Shown: positions 18,451-29,441 of the stretch, piece by piece | Layout: each line of letters opens with the position of its first letter | How positions within the stretch are numbered: the first letter of the stretch is position 1 | Origin: Nocardioides ungokensis | GTDB taxonomy: Bacteria > Actinomycetota > Actinomycetes > Propionibacteriales > Nocardioidaceae | NCBI RefSeq assembly: GCF_013466985.1 | Contig: NZ_CP059164.1 | Span: forward strand, 3,481,001-3,545,000 | Direction: 5' to 3' | DNA: 64,000 nt | Notes under the pieces: model-generated | Seen by the model: only the letters and a program-made list of their open reading frames with translations | Told to the model about the DNA's origin: nothing | Database searches by the model: none | Program-made: the position numbers and the translations under genes

Positions 18451-20097
18451 CTACGCCGTCTGAATCTTCAGGGTTCGCTCGACCGACTCGCCTCCATAGA
18501 ATGTAAGCAGGAACTGGAGCTCAATCGCCGGAGAATGCAGGATGTTCGGACTGAGATCCAACCCTCGCTTCGACTTCAACGTTGCCCATTTCCAGTTCTT
18601 GTCGTGCGGGCGAGAAACGTCTGCCACTGCGACATTCATGACGTTCGGCGTTGTCGCACCCACAGAGACCGCGCGCAGCACGCCAAGATCGAGTTTTGTC
18701 GACTTCTTAGAATCATCGATGGTCCGGAATGGGTCGACCTTCGCACTGAACCGGACCCGCGTGCCCTTCGGAGATATGCGCCGACCTCGCACTTCGAAGC
18801 CAAAGCCGACATCACCCTTGAAGTAGTCCCAAAGATCCAGATCGTTTGGAACGGAGGCAGTAGGAAGAAAGAGGTCCGCAAGCGTGCCTTCGAGAAGGCG
18901 CCCGAAGACTGAGAACGCGAGTTTCTTGTTGAGGTTCCCCTCACTACCGCCACGCGCAGCGCTGGACCAGGTCGTTGCGTCCCAGTCAGTCGTGTCGAAA
19001 GCGCGTGCCTTGAGCTCGGCGGCCCAGTCCTTCGGAACACCATGGGCTGCCAGAAATCGCAACGCTCCGTGTACGAAGCCCTCCTGAAGTGGGCGATGCC
19101 CTGCGCCGCCGCCGCTGTTAAGAAGGACGCTGCTCGACCGGGCTGAGTTCGCGTGGCAAGCGACTAGGGCGTCGTACGCCAGCCCCAGCTCTCTGGCGAC
19201 CTGCTTTGGGGTGAGCGCGCCGGCCGGGAGCGACTTGTGCGCGTAGTAACTGCTCTTTATGAGATCTTGGAACTCGATGGCGTCGAACTCAAACCCACCC
19301 TGGGCTGGACCAGTCTTGACGACCTTGTGCGAACGCTTCACACCACCCGGGTTAAATGCGACGCGATCAAAGAATGGATTCGTCAACGTCTTGGCCGGAT
19401 CCAAGAACCTTTCATGACACAACGCGACGGTGGCCTCCATGGCGTCGGCCTGTTGCTTGTTGGCCGCACCCTTGAGCGGTGATGAGGCGTCGTACTTTCC
19501 CAGTCTGAATGCGAAGGTAAGCCACTCATCGTGCAACGGATGAAGGCCTTCCGCGGTCGTGGTGACCTGCGCGAAGATCTTCGCGAAGGTTGATTCAGAG
19601 TAGATGGCGGAGGCCCCGTGGCTAGCGAGCAGCACGAACGGAACCTTGTCCGTGGACTTGGCGGCCGTTAGTCCCGCGATGCGGTGCTGACCATCAAGAA
19701 TCCAAATAGGTTTACCGCTATTTGTCCTGATATCAAGTGTCCAGAGATCCCCGGTCTCGTATTGAATCGTGATGCCCTTGGGATCGTGAAGCGCCAGGAG
19801 GACAGCGTTTGGCATGATCTCGTCGGCACTCTTAAAGATCCGGGCGATCTCACCTACGCGGTCAGAGTCGAGTGGCCGCTGCCAGTCGGCAACCGGTGAA
19901 GACGTGACGTTACCCGCAATGACCTCATGTGGAGTCTTCAACTGGAACTGCGGTGCCTCGGCGATGCTGTCGAGTTGGCCGGCGCGCAAGAAGCCAATGA
20001 ATATGGGGTACTTCTTTGTGCCCACCGAGTGCTCTGTCCGAAGCGCGCTTACCTTGACCAATGCCCTGTCCTCCTGCAGCCGAGACGTAGTAGGCAC
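18451..20097 (-). CDS. DGQHR-domain protein (DndB-like)
   Basis: An intact 548-residue protein whose name-giving motif WILDGQHRIAGL lies near residue 135, preceded by WQRPLDSDRVGEIARIF, as in DndB and related DGQHR/ParB-like-fold proteins. In dnd systems DndB is a DNA-binding negative regulator (family knowledge). No dndACDE phosphorothioation genes are present here. The C-terminal half, with KSSYYAHKSLPAGALTPK and VPKDWAAELKARAFDTTDW, is unassigned. It is the first gene of a two-gene unit with the HNH nuclease and lies 170 bases downstream of the giant GHKL/DUF3883 gene. It may act by sensing altered DNA; not proven. Confidence 0.75.
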   Translation of the reverse strand: MPTTSRLQEDRALVKVSALRTEHSVGTKKYPIFIGFLRAGQLDSIAEAPQFQLKTPHEVIAGNVTSSPVADWQRPLDSDRVGEIARIFKSADEIMPNAVLLALHDPKGITIQYETGDLWTLDIRTNSGKPIWILDGQHRIAGLTAAKSTDKVPFVLLASHGASAIYSESTFAKIFAQVTTTAEGLHPLHDEWLTFAFRLGKYDASSPLKGAANKQQADAMEATVALCHERFLDPAKTLTNPFFDRVAFNPGGVKRSHKVVKTGPAQGGFEFDAIEFQDLIKSSYYAHKSLPAGALTPKQVARELGLAYDALVACHANSARSSSVLLNSGGGAGHRPLQEGFVHGALRFLAAHGVPKDWAAELKARAFDTTDWDATTWSSAARGGSEGNLNKKLAFSVFGRLLEGTLADLFLPTASVPNDLDLWDYFKGDVGFGFEVRGRRISPKGTRVRFSAKVDPFRTIDDSKKSTKLDLGVLRAVSVGATTPNVMNVAVADVSRPHDKNWKWATLKSKRGLDLSPNILHSPAIELQFLLTFYGGESVERTLKIQTA

Positions 20098-20144
20098 ACT
20101 AGAGAACTGCGGGGCGAGGCGTCATGGTTCCGGGGACTCGGGAG

Positions 20145-20237
20145 TCAAAACGTGTTCCAGACGGGCATGCCGAGGACCAGGATCCGCTCGCGGTCGGTGG
20201 ACAGCACGACCTCGCCAGGGCCTGTAGTTCTCGTCAT
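20145..20237 (-). CDS. Possible 30-residue peptide
   Basis: In the 170-base gap between the GHKL/DUF3883 and DGQHR genes, an ATG at 20237 opens a 30-residue frame (VVLSTDRERILVLGMPVWN near its end) in the same direction as both neighbours. The composition is protein-like, but the ribosome site is weak. It could equally be the end of a lost gene. Confidence 0.25.
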   Translation of the reverse strand: MTRTTGPGEVVLSTDRERILVLGMPVWNTF

Positions 20238-20266
20238 CGCGTCCGCCGACGGCGGCCATCGGGTGA

Positions 20267-23200
20267 TCAGTCAGCAATGTCGAACCGGAACTGCATCTGA
20301 CGCCCGTCCACGCGGAACAACCTGGCATCCGGACCGAGGGGGTTGGGCAGCCAGAGATAGCGGCGTAGATCGTCGTCGAGGACGTTCGCGACAAAAAGAA
20401 TCGTGTACCGCTCGTGTGGCTCGAGGTCGACAGCCCTCTTTATCTCGGACTCGGGAAGGCTGAACGCCAGATCGTTTCCAGTGGTGGCTTTGACCTCGAT
20501 GAGATAGGTGACGTCGCCCGCGAGCACCGTGAAGTCGTATCCCAACGAGTCGCTGCCGAGACCGTCGCCCACGATGTCGTTCCGATAGCCGGAGCACCAT
20601 GTCTCTTCCCGGGGCAAACCGAAGTTCGACTCGATCCAGTGGCCGGCGAACAACTCACCAGCGAGCCCGATGCTCTGGGTCTTCTCCTGCGGGACCGGTG
20701 TGGCGCGAGCGGGCTTCTTCGCCCCCCCGCTAGTTCGGCCACGGGACGGTCGTAGGGGCAGCTCGTTGAGAAGGGACAGGGCGGGCGATTGTCCGAGATC
20801 GACGGCGGCCACGTGGGCGGCGATCGCTTGATCCAGTTGAAGGAGATCGTCGGGCTCCCCGGTGAAGGTCTGATCGCCGTAGGTGATGGCGGCAGCTCGC
20901 CTCTTCTCGTCCTCGGCCTCCTGCCGCTTGCGATCCCGTGCGCGTTTGAGGTCCTCCGGTGTGATACCGAGGTCGCGTTGCCCGAGCGTGCGGGGCATTG
21001 ACTGGGGCCACAACCCGTGCCCGTACAGCCAGCCGACGATGTCCTCCGACGTCCGCTCACCGAAGTCGAGGAAGCCGCTCGCGCGGATCTGGGCTGTCAC
21101 GACTGCCACGTCGATGGCCGCAGGAGTCATGATCCCGTTGATGTCGCACCAGGTGATCACGGAGTCGCGAGCCGTGGTGAGGGAACTTGTGACGTGGCGT
21201 CGGCCGCGAAGCTCGTCCACCGGCGGGAGGTCGTGCGGATCCGGTGGTCCGGCGACTTCAAGCAGCCACTCCTCCGCGCGCGTGGTCATCGACTCCCTCG
21301 GCACCTGCCAGAACTCCTCGGACCAGCTCCAGTCCGGGGCCAATCCGGGGAAGTCGGTCAGCTCCGCGTAAACCGACAGCAACTCGGGATCACTAGCCAC
21401 GCGCTCGACAAACCTGTCTCGCAACTGGTTTCGGAGGAAGGCACGCTGACCGGCCACGAACGCGCTGAATCGGCGGATGTGCGCGTCGGCGTTGGAGATG
21501 GGCTCCAGGCCGAGCAGCCGGAGTCCGTCGTTGGCGGCCCGCAGCGAAACCAGCCCGTCCTCGATGGGCCCCCAAACCCGGCCGCTATCCGCATAGGAGA
21601 GCAGGGTCTTGGCATCGGTGGGCGCGTCTACGAGACGCTCGTCGAGCCAGGGCTCGAGGTCCAGTCGATCGTCGCTGACGCCACTGCCGCGCAGCTCCTC
21701 GGCCAACTCCGGGACGATGGTCGCGAGCACGGTCACCAGGAGGGAAAGGTCGGGGCGTAGGGCGCTGCGCTCTACGCTGGCGAGCTCCACCTCGAAGAGG
21801 GGCAGTCGCAGAGCCTCGGCCACGTCCGCGTTGGAGGGAGTGCCCCCACGCACCGCGGCCTGCAGGTCGATCAGCGCAAGTCGGAGGTCCCTGAATGCGT
21901 CGGGCGCGCCGATAGCCTGTCCGATGCCTTCCGCGGCGAGCTCGGCGAGCTTGATCCTCCCTTCCTCGGAGCGGCCTCGAACGAGCACGACTCCCATCCC
22001 GTCCTCCCCCTCGACGAAGCACGCCGCCTGTCTACGCGAGTCCTCCACCTCGTGGCCGTCGACCCTTGTCGAGAATGTGTCGACCAGGGCAAGTCTCGTC
22101 GCTCTCAAACGGTGGGCCGCCTGCTCGAGCTGCCGGGACGTCCTTCTCGCGACTCCCTGCTGGTGGGACAGCACCAGGTGGACGACGGTTTCCAGCCAGT
22201 CACCGACGACGTCGAGCACCGGCCCCGTCGTCGTGGGGTCTGGATGGACGACCTCGATCTCGGCGTTCGCGACGGACCGGAACCTTGCCGACACGGAGCC
22301 TGCGAGAAAGTCTCCGACCCGTCGGGACAGACGTCGATCGTGAAGCCGAGCCTCGGCAGCGGCAAGTAGGCGAGCAGCGCCGCTTGGGGAAGGTCGGGTA
22401 CCGCGTAGTAGACCGGCTCGCCGTCCTCGGACAGCTCGGTGAGCTCGACGGCCCCGCTCGCTCGACCGAGGACACCCACGGGACGGCGTGCGGATGCGTC
22501 CACGTCCCTGTTCGAGAGATAACGCCTCCCAGCTCCGCTCGTAGTCGGCCCGGGTCCCGCGAATCCAAGCCCCCTCTGCAGCGATGAGCGCGGCGAGATA
22601 GTCGATCCGGTCCGCGGCGGAATCCGGCGCATCCCAATGGCGGAGCCCGAGTGTGCGCAGCCGTTCGACGGCCGTGGACCCGATCGAGCGTCGCAGATGG
22701 GTCGCAGCCGCCGGCAGGTAGGAGGGCAGTTCCTCGCTGACCCACCAAGCTTCAGCAACCTCGACGAGGGTCACTCTCCCGCGATCGCTCGGCTCACGCT
22801 GTGGGAACCAGGCTTTGGATGCCAGGAAGGCCGTGACGAACGACGGCCATGTGCTCGCGTCGTGGCTCTCACGCCGGAAGAACCGCGCATGGAGGTCGTC
22901 GGCGTCCCACCGATCGAGGCCGGCGAGCAGCAGCTCGCCGTAGAGCTCGCGGGCGTGAGCCGGGAGCGTGCTCCAGGCGAGCTGCCCCGGCAGCTGGTGA
23001 TTTGGGTGAGCGGGTAGTCCACGTAGAGGTAGCTCGCCCTTTTCCGCGACTGCGTCGCGGCAGTTTGCAGCCACGCCTGGCGGATCTCGCTGGGCACCCA
23101 TTCCGGCAGAGTTGAAGGATCGATGCTGGCGGGGTCGTTTGAGCGCCGCCCCTGTCGGCTTCCACGGCGCAGGCGAGACCTCGACGGCCACAGGCCGTGC

Positions 23201-25477
23201 CTGACGCCCGCACGCTCCAGGAACTCCCGCATCGCGTCGCGTTGCGACCCGTCGCCGAGCCAAGCCTCAGGCCTGAGAACGATCGTCCGGGCCAGGTCCT
23301 GCAGGTCCTCAACGTCCTCGGTTCCGTCGAGCAGCAGCACCAGAGGTCATCGAGCCACTCGTCCTCGCCGGCCCAGCCGCGGCCGAAGAAGGCCTCGTCA
23401 GCGGGGATCCACCCCGACGCGGTCGGGACACGGAACGCGGTGCTCGGAAACGCATCCTCGCCCAGAGGGGATCGTGCGTTCCGCCAGACGTCTAGGGCAT
23501 AGAGCAGGGACTGGCCGAGCGCGTCATCGGTGAGGTCCGGTTCACACATCACCTCGGCAACGACCTTGAGAATGTCCTCGGACCCGAAGTCCGCGACGGA
23601 GCCCCCGAGCCACTCGCGGCCGGGGCGGTGGCTCTGGTCCTCGAGCCGCAGGGAATGTCGCCACGCACGTAGGCCAGACGGCCGGCCACGGCGTGCGGTG
23701 GTTGCATCCGCGCCTCTGCGGCGTTGCGTCTCGGTGGGAAGAAACCGGTGGGCTGACCGGGTGCGCCGTTGGCCGCGAGCAACCGATCCTCACTGACGAC
23801 GATCCGAGCACCGGCCACCGGAGTGTTGCGAGGGATCGCGGTCGCCAGCTGTCGTAGAAGTCGGCCCAGACCTCGGGTCCGGCGTCGGCCCCGTACAGGC
23901 TGCGGGCGCACGTCTCTGCGAAGCCCACCAGCGTCGCGCCGGTGGGGTGCCAGGTCTCCAGGTGACCAAGTGCCCGGACGAGGGCCGTGACGCGCGCCAG
24001 CCGCACCGCACCCAGGTCAGGATCGACGAGCGAGCCCAGTTGCTCCGGATCGAGCCGGGCCGGTCCGAACACCGTACCCTCCGACTCCCAGTGTGATCCC
24101 TGCACTATCGAGATGCGGCTCCCCGGGACCAGTGAAGGCAGCATCGGCAACCTCTCGAGCGGTCGCTGTCGGACGGACGTGGCAGCCCGCAATCTCGACA
24201 GGTGGTTCCCTGACCAGCAGGCGAGATCGACCAGTGTCCCGTCCGGAAGGTCGATCCGCCTTCGGTCGCTGCCAGCAGCAGGTCGGTCGCGAGCAGCGCC
24301 GCTTCGTTGAGGAACATCTCATTGATCGGGTACGCCTCGTTCAGCGAGCGCCGATCCAGGCTCGAGAAGAACGGCGCCTGCAGATACGCCGGGAGCGGGC
24401 AGCCCACCTGCTCGCCCATCGGCAGGAAGTTGTAGAGCCGAGGCGACTCCAGCGGGTCACCCGAGGTGAGCGCTAGCACCACCTCGGCGTCGCCCCCACG
24501 CCTCCCAACCGGGAAGATGCGCACCCGCCTCGCGGGTGGCGGCGATGGCGGCCAGCACCTTCTGCTCCGGCACGGTACGGCGGGCAACGACGAACTCGGA
24601 GCCATCCTGGAGCCGGGTCATGCTCACCCGCCGAGACCTGTCGAGGCACTCGACCGAGGGGTCAACGGCCCCGGGGGCGCGTCCGAGGCGTCGGTGGCGG
24701 TGTTGATGGTCTGGATGTCGATGGTTTCTATTCGGTCCAGGAAGAGGTGCATGGGCACGTCGCTACCGGACACGGCCGCTAGCTCACCGCGCGCGTCTTC
24801 GATCGCACGCGGGGACTTCAAGGGGAGCCGGATCACGGTGCAGAACGCGTCCGCGCCCAGTTGGGCTGCGCGAGGTGGCACCCCTCGAGCGGGAAGGTCA
24901 GGGTGAGTGTCGAGATGTTCTCGGCAAGCTCGTCGGCGTCCACCGCGGCCAGAGGCTCAGCCAACCTGGCGAAGTCCTCCGGCTGCCCGAACCGGAACGT
25001 GAACCCGTCGAACTCCGACGAATCGTTGTCGGACTTGCTGTAGACCTCAGGGCGGTCACTGAACTGAAGCACGCTTTTGAAGCCCACGCCCTTGTTGCCG
25101 ATGCCCTCGTTCGGCGGCTTGTCGCTCAGCGCGACATCCACCATCGCGTTGAAGTTTCGCGTGGAGACCGGATTGCCGCCGTTGGCGACATACAACGTTC
25201 CGAACTCGCCCTCGGTCTCGTCGAGGAGGATGTGGATCCGCCCGTTCTCCGAGTCCTTGTCGTGGGCGTCGTGCGCGTTCTGGATCAGCTCGATGAGCGT
25301 CCGGCCGTGGTAGTCGGCGGAAATGATCCCCTCGATGAACCGCTTTACTTGAAGGGTGGGCCGTTCGCCGTTCTCTCGCCCATAGAGGAACTGCTTGACC
25401 GGCCAAGCGGCCTTCTTGTCGATAAGCCGCTGGAACTCAGGCTTCGGTAGCACTGTCCCTCGCCTAGGGCCAGGCAT
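20267..25477 (-). CDS. Giant GHKL (sacsin/MORC-like) ATPase with C-terminal DUF3883 nuclease-like domain, many frameshifts
   Basis: One gene of about 1,740 codons. The N-terminus is a GHKL ATPase: LIELIQNAHDAHDKD (Asn box) and GIGNKGVGFKSVLQFSD (lid and Gly box), as in sacsin- and MORC-like proteins. The middle is long, helical and unassigned. The C-terminus (about the last 140 residues) has SIGLAGELFAGHWIE, LGYDFTVLAG and YLIEVKATTG, a DUF3883 domain with an Asp...Glu-x-Lys nuclease-like triad, then RYTILFVANVLDDD. Conserved pieces are spread over three frames with at least eight shifts, while the last 998 codons are open. Start ATG 25477 (GTG 25453 possible). Such ATPase-nuclease giants sit in defence islands; substrate unknown. 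Confidence 0.75.
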
Positions 25478-25512
25478 CACATCTCGACGAGCACCCACAG
25501 CGCGAGGCTACG

Positions 25513-25680
25513 ATGATTTCAGCCATCGTACACGTCGTTGTGAAGCAACCGGCGACGTCGCAGGAAACTGGTGGACTGCTCGGCGAGGGCTACTCGCAGG
25601 CAGTGCATGCGCCGACTGCCGCTCAGAGCCGGGCGATCGCCGAGGCATTGAGCAGCGGGCTGGGGCTGAAACGTCACTGA
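25513..25680 (+). CDS. Possible 55-residue small protein
   Basis: ATG 25513 opens a frame divergent from the giant ATPase gene, with GCGAGG just upstream. It contains SQETGGLLGEGYSQAVHAP and AQSRAIAEALSSGLGLK; the codons look protein-like. No family recognised. It could be a small regulator or partner of the neighbouring gene, or chance. Confidence 0.3.
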   Translation: MISAIVHVVVKQPATSQETGGLLGEGYSQAVHAPTAAQSRAIAEALSSGLGLKRH

Positions 25681-25840
25681 CAAGATCGATGACGTTTCGG
25701 GGTTGGCCGCCGAAGCGAAGCTCGCATGATGGAGTACATCCTGAGGTGGGTCACTGACCGGCTCTGAACGTGGCGCCGTCGGGTTCCATGGCCAGCGCGC
25801 CGACGGGACGTTTGGATGGTAGTTCTCCTAGGTTCGAGGG

Positions 25841-26046
25841 GTGCCGCCGACGTCGAAAGAACCATCTAAGAGCCCGCCTCTGAAGTGGGCCCTCGATGAA
25901 GCGGGTGTACGTCGCTGACGCTGTCCGAGGACGGCAAGGACTGCAACCAGGTCGACAAGAAGAACTGGGCGCAGCGGTTCAGTAACGCGCTTGCCACGAC
26001 CGTCGCCGACGGCCTCCGCGCGATGGCTACCCGAATGCCCTGGTAA
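25841..26046 (+). pseudogene. Remnant of a restriction-type gene
   Basis: From GTG 25841 the frame reads PSKSPPLKWALDEAG, then changes frame to LSEDGKDCNQVDKKNWAQRF and SNALATTVADGLRAM, and after another shift YPNALVTP. The pieces read like the short start and end of a single protein joined by an internal deletion. The gene faces a cytosine-methylase fragment on the other strand, so a lost restriction nuclease is the natural guess. I cannot name a family. Confidence 0.4.
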
Positions 26047-26125
26047 CACCCGGAAGACGTGGGCGACCAGGCCGCTCGCCTTGCCCCCGATCCCGGCCGT
26101 GCAGTCGGCCTGCGAGCCAAGCTTC
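26010..26125 (-). pseudogene. Fragment of a third C5-methyltransferase
   Basis: Minus-strand frame with AGIGGKASGLVAHVFRVL, almost the same as AGITGKASGLVAHVFRLL of methyltransferase 1 (about residue 85-105, just after the catalytic PC loop). The sequence before it only distantly recalls the catalytic loop, and nothing follows. It is a small surviving piece of a relative of methyltransferase 1, overlapping the putative nuclease remnant on the plus strand. Confidence 0.6.
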
Positions 26126-26310
26126 GACACGTCGAAAACTTGTTCGCATTCTCCTGCGAGTCCCTCTAGCCAGAACTATCTAGGCCGCGTACCTTCGTCG
26201 CACTGCAACTTCTGGCAACGGAGCACGACCTCGGTCCTCCTCTCGCCCCGGCGCGCGCAGGTGAACCCGACACCGGCTCACGCCGAGCCGCCCTCGAGAG
26301 AGAACTCAAC

Positions 26311-28262
26311 ATGTTCCATGTAGACAACGCTGACTTCATCGCAGACAAGTTGGCGGCTGAGCTGCTGCCGAACCAGGAATACCGCGAGGCGGCCAAGAAC
26401 AGCGCCGAGGCCATCGCCCGGCGCCTCGCATCCCGCGGCGGCCCCAAGGGCCGCGTCGAGTACGACGTCGACTGGGCCATCCTCAGCGAGACCGAGCCCC
26501 CGCCTGGTACCTCTCCTGCGCCGACAACGGGGACGGCATGACGCGCCACGAACTCGGCGTCTACACGACGACCCTGGCCGTTCGTGGTGCGAACCAGAAT
26601 CAGTCCCTCACCGGCAATCAGGGCATGGGCCTCAAGATCAGCGGTCCGACCCGCCACAAGGAGGGCCTCCTCATCCGGTCGCTGAAGGCGGGGGAGGCCA
26701 GCATGGTTCAGGTCGGCTGGAACAAGCAGACCAAGCAGTACGGCCTCATCCCGCTCGGCGACGGCGGCGAGGAGATCGTCTCCGTGCCCATGGAGTTCTT
26801 CCCGGACTTCATCCTCGGTTCGGGCTCGGGGACCGTGGTCACATTCCTCGGCAACGCTGCGGGCGAAAACACCTTCGTGCCGGCGGGCAACCCCCGCGGC
26901 TGGCTGTTTAAGTACCTCAACCAGCGCTTCTTCCGCTTCGAGGACGAGGGCATCGAGATGCTCGTTCGCGTTCCCACGGGGGAGGTCGAGGACTGGCCGA
27001 CAAGCCGTGAAGAGGCTGTCGAGCGCACGAAGGGCAAGGGCCGGTCGTTCAACCTGTCGCGGGTCAACGGCACCGCCGCGGTGTGGGATGACGCCAGCAG
27101 GAAGCTCGGCGACCACTACTCCGGGACCGTGACTGTGGCGGGCGACCACGCCGCGGGGCAGCCGGCCGCCAACGTGCACTGGTGGGTCCTCCCGACCGGC
27201 CCCGGGTCGGACGTCTCCACCCGCACCTTCAGCGGTGGTTCGATCGGCATCTTGTACCAGAACGAGGTACACGACTGGCGCACGAGCAGCCTGGCCAACG
27301 CGTACTTCGCCCGCTTCGGGGTGCTGCTCGGCAAGAACCGCGTCGGCTTCGTCGTCGAGCCCTTGGGGGACACCGTCACCTCGGACTTCGCCCGCGCTCA
27401 TGTGCTGGTCGGCGGGAAGCCGGTCTTCGAGCACGAGGCCTGGGTGACTTGGGCCGAGCAGTTCCGCTCCTCCATGCCCCCGGAGATCCGAGAGGTCATG
27501 GCGGAGGAACAGGAGCGAATGCAGATCGAGGACCCCGACCGCAACAAGCGGATCAAGGAGCGCCTGAAGGACGTCATGTCCTTGCTACGGCCCGTTCGCG
27601 CTCGTCGCCGTGCGGATGGCAGCGTGAAGGCCACCGGCCCCACCGTCAGCGGTGGCACGACCGGCACCAAGTCGAACGGAACCTCGACCTCGTCGTCGCC
27701 AAGCTCCACGACACGCAAGAGCAGTGGCGCTCGGGGTATCGGGTCACTGCTTAGCCAGCTCAGCGACGCCGGCGAGTCAGCCGACCTCGTCTACCTCCCT
27801 AGAGCTGGAGCCGGTCTGGCGGACCGAGGAGGAGGCGTCGAGCTACGCCCTCGTCGGTGGCGACGTCCGGGGTCTCCACGACCGTGCAGCTGCTCTGGCC
27901 GGCGAGGACGGAGCGACGGCCCGCTCCTCATCCTCAACAAGCAGTTCCGCGGCTACACGGCAATCGTCGAGGCCGTCAACGAGTGGGCAAACCCTGAGGG
28001 CGACGAGACCAAGGCCGAAGTGATCGAGACTCAGACCCAGGAGTGGATCACCCAGAAGATGCTCGAGGCGGTCTCGGGGCTCCGCCAGCTGGAGAACGGG
28101 TCGAGCTGGACAGCTCAGACCTTCAACGAGGGCCTGAGCCCGGTGGCGCTAACGGGCGCCTTCATGGCTGACCGCTACCACACACTGCGCGAGGTGAAGC
28201 GCCACGTGGGCAGCCTTCGGCAGTCCACTCCCGCCTCCATTGGGACCCCTGCCGCGAGCTGA
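26311..28262 (+). CDS. GHKL-fold ATPase protein (MORC/Hsp90-like), frameshifted
   Basis: About 650 residues. From ATG 26311 the N-terminal Asn box region is AAKNSAEAIARRLASRGG. After a frame change near 26500 come the Asp box YLSCADNGDGMTRHEL and the Gly box TGNQGMGLKISGP, so the ATP site is complete. An unassigned central part follows (GSGSGTVVTFLG, KNRVGFVVEPLGD). A Ser/Thr-rich linker lies near residue 460, and then a C-terminal part where two more frame changes (about 27800 and 27920) are needed to keep DLVYLPSLELEPVW in line with LLILNKQFRGYTAIVEAV. The net length is one base short. It differs from the giant ATPase on the other side of the remnant; role unknown, probably defence. Confidence 0.7.
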
Positions 28263-28451
28263 CGTCATCGGTTCGACCCAGGGGCAGCCACTTCGGCGGT
28301 CGGCCTCTGGGTCGGCACGACAGGGGGCGCACATGCTGATGAGGTTGTTGTGCTGCTCCTCGACCACGCTGATGGCGGTTTCAAGCGAGGCGCCGGGCGC
28401 CAGATCCACTTCCGGAAGAAGCTGATCGCCAACGTCCAGTTCGCCTCGGCC

Positions 28452-29441
28452 TCACGCCCGAGTCGCCGGTGAGAACCGGCGATCGAACTCCTCCCGTTGC
28501 GCCAAGTAGAGATCCGGCGGGCGAGGTGGCGCGAATGCGGCATGCCACATCGGAAGCGGTGACCACAGGCCTAGTGCTATCGACGACTTCATCAACTCAA
28601 GGACCGTGCCTCTCTCGATCGTCGTTGCACGATTGTTGCTGGAGGTGGGGACGTTCTGAAGTAGGGCTTGCGGAAACAAGAAGACTCCAGGTCGACCGTT
28701 CCAGTGCAGCGCACCCTGGTCGCCCTGGACGGGGCCGCCCCTGCTTGAGACCCAGAGAAGCTCTATCTCGCTGGCCGGGGTTCCTGCTGACACTGCCTTG
28801 GCGACCACAGCCCACACCTGCTCGAACGAGGGCCAGTCAGTCCAAACTGCAAGCATGCGGCCATGCCCAGCCTTGCTCCACTCGACGAGCGCTGGTACTC
28901 GTCCTCGAGGTGGAGTCGATTGAGGGCGCGGCCACACGGAACGACAGTTCGTCCTGCCGGTGGGGCTGCCCGATTGGGGAACCCACTCGCCCGTGAGATT
29001 CCCGTACCCGGACCCCACATAGATGACGGGCACCAGAGAGGTCCACAGGCCGGACCCCTTCTGTGCTGCCACAAGCGCATCCCAGTGGACACCGGTGGTC
29101 TGTGGCCCATTGCCACTCTTGTGGCTGAACGCCTGCGCGCCCAAGACGTAGTCGCCTGCAGCGCCTGGCACCCCCCGTCGCGTCTTCTCCAATACCAGTG
29201 CGGGATCCGTGCGCGCCGCCCAGTTGGCCATGGCGTCGAACCAGAGATCCTCAAGCAGGGCCGCTGCTGTGAGCGCGTAGTAGGTCCCTCGATACTGAGG
29301 TTGCGCAGCCACGATTGGAAGCAACCACTCGGGGTCGGCAAGCATCGCCTCGATCAACTCAGCACATTCGCGTTCCTGACGTGTCACTGCGACCGAGGCC
29401 AGATCTAGGCCAGTGGCCGCGCAGGTCCCTGTCACTGTCAC
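28452..29441 (-). CDS. Hypothetical 329-residue protein; coding signal continues past the stop
   Basis: An intact frame from GTG 29441. Segments include CAELIEAMLADPEWLLPIV, AQAFSHKSGNGPQTTGVHWD, SLVPVIYVGSGYGNLTG and EWSKAGHGRMLAVWTDWPSF. I recognise no family, though the mix of Lys-Ser-Gly and His-Trp-Asp motifs could belong to a nuclease. After the TGA at 28452 the same frame remains protein-like (LDVGDQLLPEVDLAPGASLE, then VVEEQHNNLISMCAPC) until it meets the oppositely oriented GHKL gene. That suggests a nonsense change, a base error or stop-codon readthrough. It converges with the GHKL gene. Confidence 0.5.
   Translation of the reverse strand: MTVTGTCAATGLDLASVAVTRQERECAELIEAMLADPEWLLPIVAAQPQYRGTYYALTAAALLEDLWFDAMANWAARTDPALVLEKTRRGVPGAAGDYVLGAQAFSHKSGNGPQTTGVHWDALVAAQKGSGLWTSLVPVIYVGSGYGNLTGEWVPQSGSPTGRTNCRSVWPRPQSTPPRGRVPALVEWSKAGHGRMLAVWTDWPSFEQVWAVVAKAVSAGTPASEIELLWVSSRGGPVQGDQGALHWNGRPGVFLFPQALLQNVPTSSNNRATTIERGTVLELMKSSIALGLWSPLPMWHAAFAPPRPPDLYLAQREEFDRRFSPATRA

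Noticed and set aside
18451..20097. Part of a DNA phosphorothioation (dnd) system
   Set aside because: The DGQHR protein is alone; no cysteine desulfurase (DndA) or DndC/D/E-like genes are present in the window.
26166..27434. 422-codon minus-strand frame
   Set aside because: Fully antisense to the GHKL gene, whose ATP-binding boxes are clear on the plus strand.
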